Origin: Scedosporium boydii
Taxonomy: Eukaryota > Ascomycota > Sordariomycetes > Microascales > Microascaceae
NCBI GenBank assembly: GCA_002221725.1
Contig: NJFT01000164.1
Coordinates: 28,174-92,173 of the forward strand
Length of the DNA stretch: 64,000 bases
Reading direction: 5' to 3'
A model generated the notes under the pieces. It saw only the letters and a list, made by a program, of their open reading frames with translations, searched no databases and had not been told where the DNA came from. A program made the translations under genes and the position numbers. Numbering within the stretch: position 1 is the stretch's first letter; every line of letters begins with the position of its first letter. Positions 57,794-64,000 of this stretch are shown here, one piece after another.

Positions 57794-59065
57794 ATGCTCG
57801 CGTCACTCCTCTCCCTCTCCCTCCTCCCCCTCCTAACCTCCGCCCTCCCCAACCCCAACCTCGACATCCCGCTCCGCGCCCGCCAAGCCCCCGCAACGGC
57901 AATCTGGGTCTCCGTCGACGCAAGCGGCACCCCCGTCACAACCGTAACCCCCCATGAGACCACCATCGAAGGCACGCCCACCCTCGCCGACGCCGCCCCC
58001 AACGAGGTCACCGGGACGGTATTCACCCTCACCGAGCACGTCCAGATTACCACGAGCACGGGGTCGCGCGTGCCGGCTCCGACGGGGACGGATGGGAAGA
58101 ATCCCTCGGGAGCGTTCGCGCGGTGCTTTAAGGGTGATGACGAGGAGTTTGCGCCGTTTTGCGATCCTGCGCAGGACTCGCAGCTCTACGTCGATCGCAT
58201 ATACTATGGTATGCTCTCTTTCTTCTTCTTCCATTCGCACACGCACTCCAACTTGAGGATTATACTAATACGACCACGATCAGTAACCTGGAATCCCGAC
58301 TTCTTCAACGACACCCTCAAAACCTCCACCAACACCACAGCAAAATGGCGCATCTCCATCGTAGCAAACCGCATCTCCTCCACAAACGACTCCGACACCA
58401 TCAAGGCCTTCGAAACCACAGACACCCTCCCCGCCGCCTGGGGCGTCTATCCCTGGAAAGTCACCTCCTCCGTCCTCGAGTCCAAGCAGCCCACCAACCT
58501 CACCCTCTCCATCGTCGCCTCGCGCGAGGGGCAAGCCGAGACCGTCGAGCATAAGGGGCCTACTGTCTACGTTACGTATGCGCCTGCTTTCAAGACGCAG
58601 GGTCCTAGGTTGCCCAAGGGTGCTGAGCTGTATATCGCCTTGCCTTCGGTAGCCGCTTTCATTCTCGTCATGCTCTTCGGTACGTGCTGGTGGAATAAGA
58701 AGGCTCGACATGTCGGTATCGGAAATATCATGAGCAGGTCCCGACACGGCTACGGCGTCGGAAAGGCCCGCGCGAAGAGGCTCGCTGGAAACGTTAGGAA
58801 GAGCCTGAGGAGGAAGGAGGAGAGGGGTATCATGCTCGAGCAGTGGGATGATATCTCCCGCGAGGATATGAGCCACGGAGGCGAGCGGTACAAGGATGTC
58901 CCGGCGCCTAGGCGGGACAGCGATGTTTTGGGTAGTCTCGCCGGCACGCCCGTCAATGACAGGTTCCCTTCTTCACCTACGCCGAGGGATGGCGAGGGCA
59001 GGAATGTCTTTAGGGAAGAGATGGAGAGGCAGAACCGTCAGGCGCGGGACCGGCCGAATTACTAG
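57794..59065 (+). CDS. Hypothetical type I membrane glycoprotein
   Basis: Two exons, 57794-58208 and 58284-59065, giving 398 residues. The 75-nt intron (GTATGC donor, CTAAT branch) is stop-free and in frame; splicing restores 'DRIYYVTWNPDFFND'. Residues 1-18 (MLASLLSLSLLPLLTSAL) are a clear signal peptide, followed by a possible RxR cleavage site (RARQ). The ectodomain has two Cys (RCFKGDDEEFAPFCDP) and several N-glycosylation sequons (NDT, NTT, NDS, NLT). Residues about 253-274 are a membrane helix. The cytosolic tail begins WWNKKAR, is strongly basic, and ends in an acidic/Arg-rich stretch. I recognise the arrangement as a conserved fungal hypothetical but cannot name a function. A cell-surface or secretory-pathway location is inferred from topology. 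Confidence 0.82.
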   Translation: MLASLLSLSLLPLLTSALPNPNLDIPLRARQAPATAIWVSVDASGTPVTTVTPHETTIEGTPTLADAAPNEVTGTVFTLTEHVQITTSTGSRVPAPTGTDGKNPSGAFARCFKGDDEEFAPFCDPAQDSQLYVDRIYYGMLSFFFFHSHTHSNLRIILIRPRSVTWNPDFFNDTLKTSTNTTAKWRISIVANRISSTNDSDTIKAFETTDTLPAAWGVYPWKVTSSVLESKQPTNLTLSIVASREGQAETVEHKGPTVYVTYAPAFKTQGPRLPKGAELYIALPSVAAFILVMLFGTCWWNKKARHVGIGNIMSRSRHGYGVGKARAKRLAGNVRKSLRRKEERGIMLEQWDDISREDMSHGGERYKDVPAPRRDSDVLGSLAGTPVNDRFPSSPTPRDGEGRNVFREEMERQNRQARDRPNY

Positions 59066-59428
59066 CGTTTTCGCGTGCAAGAGGCCCGTGTCCTAGAGGA
59101 TGGGTCACCCCGATGGAAGGGATAGAGATTGTTGGGTTGTAACAGTACGGCGGAAAAACGGGAGAGGTAGACGGTTGTTCTGTACCGAAGGAGGAGCATA
59201 CGTACTCTGTACATTTAACGTGTCAAAGAGTGATTCTACCCATGAAGGCTATGTAGGGCAAGGAGGCTATTCCTTCGTCTCTCCCGCCCCTATCATGTAC
59301 TAGCTTATGTTCTATACCGCAGCTAATAACGAAGTCATGACGCTTTGTCTCATATCATACCCTAATGTCATGCGCTAATCCTGAAAGAACTAAGTAACCA
59401 AAAGTTGAAGTGGCCCAGGTCCAACAAT
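59066..59428. other. Convergent 3' intergenic region
   Basis: A 363-bp gap between two converging genes, with no coding signal. It probably contains both polyadenylation regions. Confidence 0.5.
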
Positions 59429-62400
59429 TTAGTCCCAAGAGAGAGTCCACACCGCGCTCCAAGCGCCGTCAGAAGTGTGCGAATGAAGGTCGGCCTTCAG
59501 CACACCAATAGTCCTGTTAAACTCCCAGCCCTTGGTCAAAATGTTGCCGTTGAAAGACACTGACTTCACGGACTTGACACCGAGAATCGTCGCTTGCTTG
59601 AGCGCATTGGCATCCTTGTAAGCGCCTTCGGGCTTTACCGTAAGAGTCGACTTCTTCACGGAGAACTACAACACACAGTCAGCATCATGCTTCACAACCA
59701 AGCGATATGTTTGGTCTGTTGGACAAGGCATTATACTCACATCAACGACAAGAGTCTTGTCCTGTACAAGACTTTCTCCATCATCGATATACACCTCTCC
59801 CCATGCCGTTCCGTCTTCGTTAAGCGCCACAAGGAGCTCCCACGCGCCCTGCCGGCTCTCCTTAGTCGTAAGACTGGGCTCCTGGATCGCAACGACATAT
59901 CCGCCTCTAATGTGAAGCGGGATGTGCTCAACCGGCGCCGCAAGGGTAATATTTTCCCCACGCGAAGTCTGGACCTTCTCAAGGGTGTACCAGTCGTACC
60001 AGACTGTGCCACTACCTGTGCCCGGGAAGACACCGTCCACAGAAGTCGCTCCCTTCACAAGCACAGGAGTAACAAGGATCGCCGGGCCAACAAGGAATTG
60101 CCTATCGGCATCGGCTAGCCAGGGCTCGTCTGGGAACTCCCACGCCATCGCGCGAAGAACCGTATCTCCCCGTTCGTGCGCCCTCTGCAGGAGCGTATAG
60201 AAATAAGGCAAGAGCGAATATCGAATCTTCATAGCACGGCGAGACGCCTCCGCCACCACCTCCCAAACGTACGGCTCTTGCGAAGGCCTCTCAACCGCGT
60301 TGTGATTTCGGTAGAACGGGAAAAAGGCGGCGAGTTCCATCCAGCGAGCGCATTGCTCGGCGTCGGCGTCCAAACCGAACCCGCAAGCGTCGATACCGAA
60401 CATTGGGAAGCCAAATATGGAGAACGAGAGCGCTTGTGAGATGGAGAAATAAAGATACGCCCAGAGCGAGTAGTTGTCGCCACCCCAGTGGCCGGCGTAC
60501 TTGCCTGACCCAGCAAACGTCGACCGTCCAATAATAAAGGGCCGTTTCTCAGGCTGGATGGACAAGAGGGCGTGGTAAGTGGCATTGAGAATCTGGTGGC
60601 CAAAGAGGTTATGCACGTCGTACTCGAGGATTCCGCCATGGTGCGTGGCCTCCGGGGCTACGGTCTTGATGGAAATTGGGCCGTGGACATTGTTGATCGC
60701 GTAAGGCGGCCGGTTGACGCTTCGGCGACGCGGGTGCACACGCAGTGTCAACTGCTCATCCGCGCCCATTTGATGGGAAACCTCTACAGTACCGTCGAGA
60801 AAGTCTGGCGGCGAGTCTATGCCGATGGTCCTATTACTTCCGCAGCTACCCTCGCAGAAGGAAGCCACTTCAGACATGTCGATCCAAATACCATCAAACT
60901 TGATATGCTCATGGTAGCGAGTCAATTCGCCCGTCCACCATTCGAATGTCCCGGTTCCGTTCACGGCCGCTCCAACCCAATCCGGGAATACTATTAACTC
61001 GTGGTTAGCCTCCAGTTTGTGGCCCGACTCATGAATCAGTCTACTTAGTAGATTCCCCCAACTCACCGGTATAACCAGGCCAAACTTGGCCAATATACAA
61101 GGACCCATCAGGGTTCAACATAAAGGCATCAGCCTCGATACCCCTGTCATAGGTAGGATAGACACCCTTTGGATCAGACGGGTCCGGAGAATAGATGGCG
61201 GAATCAACAATGGGGACAAAGTGTTGTCCGTTTTCATGAATACGGTCCAAGAATTCGGCGCCCTCTTCGTAACTCCAAGCTTCTTGGTCATTTTCAAAGT
61301 CTCGGAAAAGGTTCATGTAGTCGATATCCGCTTAAAAGTGAGTGGTGAGCAGAAAAGTACTTCTCCAGATAAACAAAATATGAAAACGAATGGGGGAAAG
61401 GAAAAAGATGGGGGAAATTATAGTACATACCCCAGATCGTCTCGAGCGGGATCCGAGCCTTGGCCATCTCATCAACGACATACTGGAGCTCTTTCCACCC
61501 CGTGTAGCCCCAGCGACACTGATGAAATCCAAGAGCCCAGTACTGCTGCATAGCCGGGAGACCAATGGTGCTCGTTTGGTACGATCGGATAACATCCTTG
61601 GCGGTAGGACCGGAGTAGAAATAAAAGTCAAGGGTGCCGCCAAGACCTCTCCAGACGACCTCTTCGTCTCTCAGGAGCACTTCGAGGGGGTGGGAGTTTC
61701 TTAGAAACACACCGTGGGTATACGACACGTACTTCTCCTTGGCATCAGTGGCATTTGTGACATAGACCAGCTTTTTCGAATGCGAGTCTTCCTTGTAGTA
61801 CCGTGTATCGAGGTACACTGGGTGAGAACCGTAAATGTTCTCGTCGATGGGATCCCCAGCATCAGCAGCAAAGATAGTTCCTAATCTAGGGTTAGACCTT
61901 TACATTCTCGGGATATTATAGGGAAATCGGCGAGGCCAGTTTACTTGTAAGATTGTTTCCAAGTCTAAATCCATGCATAACCTCCCCGAGTCCGTAAATA
62001 TTGTAATCCTCGGGCATACGAGTCTTGAGCTCGAAAAATTGGTCCTCGAATACCAGGTGCGAATCAACGGTGGTGAACAAAGTCTCGCCGGTAGATTTCC
62101 TCTTGACAGAAAAGGCGAACTCGTCACCTTTTGCTAGAATAAACTCTAAATCCCGGTCTTTCCCGGTATAGCCATCATCGATTTTCGGCTTCGGGATCAG
62201 CTCCTCGGGAAGGACATACCAAGTCTCATTCTCGGGACTAACATAACGGGGCAGAATCTCAACACGCAGACGGTCCTTTGCCTGATGCTCGACGACCAGG
62301 CTCAACTCCCGCACATCGTGGCCGTAGACATTGCATCCATGTCCTTGGAGATCCAGATCCGCAGTCAATCCGTATTTCGACTCCTTGACGTTGGAGATTT

Positions 62401-62839
62401 TGTACCCACGGCAAGCTGTCTGCGGATCAAGAGCCTTAGGGTTGAGCGCAGTCGAAGCCCACTCCTCCTCACGACCCTCGTTGAAGATGTTGAGAGGGAC
62501 TTTTACACCAGACGGAGTAATGAACGTCGCCTGATCAACGGCACCGCAGAACAGCCCGGAGTGACAGTGTCGCTTGCCAAGCGATATATAGATTATATAT
62601 GAAGTGGTCAAGACGAATGTTATGGGTATCACGAGGCGATATGGGTGCTTCTTTGCGCGGGCGAAGTAGGCAGCTAGGTGAAAGGAGACGAGCAGAGCTG
62701 CAGCGCTGAGCAGGGCCAGCGAGATCCAGGGCATCGAGCAGCGAGCGCAGTGATACCAATACCACAGGCCACGGGCGATGGAATTAACACCGACGAGGGT
62801 CTCACGCAATAGACCCAACGGGCCGCCGGATGCCTCCAT
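59429..62839 (-). CDS. GH31 family alpha-glucosidase, membrane-anchored
   Basis: Five exons on the minus strand: 62839-61945, 61880-61431, 61330-61067, 60990-59741 and 59665-59429, giving 1031 residues. Introns are 64, 100, 76 and 75 nt, and each join restores conserved sequence (NLTRTIFAADAGDPID, ETIWADIDYMNLF, YTGVFPDWV, VVDFSVKKS). The catalytic nucleophile is D574 in FDGIWIDMSE, and the acid/base is D708 in GHWGGDN; both are present. 'MQQYWALGFHQCRWGY' and 'GRSTFAGSGKYAGHW' are classic GH31 motifs. The family hydrolyses alpha-glucosidic bonds of maltose, starch fragments or related glycans. Unusually, there is no cleavable signal peptide. The N-terminus has two hydrophobic segments (about 37-60 and 68-86) separated by ARAKKHPYR, which predicts membrane anchoring. 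The start is the first ATG; the open frame above it uses only a TTG. Confidence 0.92.
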
Positions 62840-63799
62840 CTTGGCTCGATATCGCAATTCGCAATCGCCGTTGGGCGGATGGAAAGGATAGAAATGTTAA
62901 AATGCTCAATTAGACCTGTTTTGGTTTGGTGAAGCGGGGAGAAACAAGCGTGGAGGGTGATCAAATAAGGTACGATGTACTATGGATGCAGTGATGAATT
63001 GATGAGCTTCGATGTTCCTGCAAGGTCACCACCCTGACCAGTCAATGGTGTGTGGCAGAGGCGGTGGTTGTGCATGGGCTTGTAACCTGCTTGAAGGATG
63101 TGGTCTCACCGTCTCAGATGGTCTCAGACGACACGAGCTTCCCCAGTTACCCCGAGAGTCGAGAGTGACATCACACGGTCACTCAAGCGAATCGGGGACA
63201 GTCTTGAGACTTGGACCTGGAGGGGTCAAACGGGTCCAAACCAATCGCCAAGCAAAATATTGGGGACCTCGATCTGGTACGACACTAAACAATGGGGAAC
63301 CGCCTGGGCAAAGCTTCCCGAAAGCCAATTACAGGAGGCGCCCTCCCTCCTTGAGAGTGTGCATCAAGTGCACTGAATGCAAACTATTAATACTTTGAGT
63401 GCTGCTCACAAATCGATCCAAGAACACAATTGCACTTAGAGGAAACGGTGAAGTGACCCACTGCTGAATGAGGGAAGCAGCGAATGATGATTGAAGACGG
63501 GTACATCACCCTGCACTGTCAGTACACTCGATATTGTTGATCATCACTATTACGGATTGATACTAGAACCGCGGGAACCTAAGTAAGCCAGGAGTGATCC
63601 ATGATGTTGCCAACCACTTCGCCCGCACATGCAATTCTCATTGATGGGTTTGGGGGAAGGTGGATTGGGGGTACCTTCGCACGCAGGTCTCTGCCTGCAA
63701 ATCCAGGAAATCCTCCAGATTTGTAAATCGTGTCGGAGTCTTGGGAAATCTTGGTCCAACCGAGGGAGTTCGTCACCAAGAAGAAACTTGCCTTCAGAC
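62840..63799. other. Intergenic, about 1 kb
   Basis: The left end is the promoter of the GH31 gene. The rest contains no supported gene; the frame at 63012-63398 has no domain. Confidence 0.5.
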
Positions 63800-63895
63800 G
63801 GTCGGTTGGCTCAGTTGGTTAGAGCGTGGTACTAATAAGCTATCCGGTTTATCAAGTAAATGCCAAGGTCATGAGTTCGACCCTCATACTGACCA
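63800..63895 (+). tRNA. tRNA-Ile (anticodon AAU) with 22-nt intron
   Basis: The acceptor stem GGTCGGT pairs with ACTGACC (one G-U), followed by discriminator A at 63895. The D arm is GCTC..GAGC, the anticodon arm is TGGTA/TGCCA with loop CTAATAA (anticodon AAT at 63834-63836), and the T arm is ATGAG-TTCGACC-CTCAT. The intron is 63838-63859, directly after position 37, the standard site for nuclear tRNA introns. Without it the mature tRNA is 74 nt. T runs downstream (from about 63907 and strongly from 63931) can terminate RNA polymerase III. Confidence 0.93.
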
Positions 63896-63938
63896 TCATC
63901 CACATCTTTTTGTCTCTTGTACATTTTCTCTTTTACTT

Positions 63939-63943
<5 letters not shown>

Positions 63944-63998
<55 letters not shown>
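63944..63998 (+). repeat. 55-nt homopolymeric T run at window end
   Basis: An uninterrupted run of 55 T ends two bases before the window edge, preceded by TTTTACTTTTTAC. It lies about 50 bp downstream of the tRNA gene. The length may be imprecise, since such runs are error-prone in sequencing. Confidence 0.9.
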
Positions 63999-64000
63999 CT

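Noticed and set aside
45218..58283. Several introns that are multiples of three and stop-free (45218-45328, 51977-52036, 58209-58283, and 34977-35051 in the patatin gene), suggesting regulated intron retention
   Set aside because: Of about 29 introns placed in this window, roughly three stop-free 3n introns are expected by chance, so four is no clear excess. They are noted only because they make exon borders easy to miss.
1..64000. CRISPR arrays, bacterial operons, rRNA genes or full-length transposons
   Set aside because: None was seen. The gene structure is eukaryotic, and no regularly spaced repeats, rRNA segments, transposase or reverse-transcriptase motifs were recognised.

Overview
This window is nuclear DNA from a filamentous ascomycete (Pezizomycotina). 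The genes carry short introns (about 55-140 nt) with GT..AG borders and CTAAC/CTGAC-type branch points. They encode typical fungal families: a Ste6-type ABC exporter, a 2EXR/F-box-like protein, a Zn2Cys6 regulator, an HSPA12-type Hsp70-like ATPase and a SesB/patatin protein. A class or genus cannot be fixed from sequence reading alone. All exon borders below were placed by hand from splice motifs, frame continuity and family similarity; no RNA evidence was available.

Layout. 1-5 kb: a single-pass membrane protein with a 5'-leader intron, a diverged tandem repeat of about 130 bp, and an F-box-like protein. 5.8-12.2 kb: a PBDC1/Chp1 homologue and an intact Ste6-like full ABC exporter. 12.2-24.6 kb: very gene-poor, holding only one DHA1-type MFS drug transporter (16.6-18.4 kb). 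24.6-29.7 kb: a large disordered protein with a C-terminal Cys cluster, convergent with the mitochondrial phosphate carrier. 31.7-42.4 kb: an accessory-looking segment with a broken Zn2Cys6 regulator, a broken sugar-transporter C-terminus, a two-hydrolase protein (SesB-like alpha/beta hydrolase plus patatin), a small coiled-coil protein, a single-pass membrane protein and an Hsp70-like ATPase. 44.4-53 kb: two nuclear regulators on the same strand, a SAS4-domain protein and TFIID subunit TAF2. 54-63 kb: secretory-pathway genes, namely a Cdc1/Ted1 GPI-remodelling phosphoesterase, a type I membrane glycoprotein and a membrane-anchored GH31 glucosidase. 63.8 kb: an intron-containing tRNA-Ile(AAU), followed by a 55-nt T run at the window edge.

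How the genes relate. Most are independent housekeeping genes, as is usual for a fungal chromosome. The region most likely to hold something undescribed is 31.7-42.4 kb. There, two decayed genes carry changes of the CpA-to-TpA type expected from repeat-induced point mutation. They lie beside a compact SesB-patatin protein that lacks the NOD and repeat domains these modules normally accompany in fungal NLR-like receptors. Calling it an immune or incompatibility locus is inference from domain content only.
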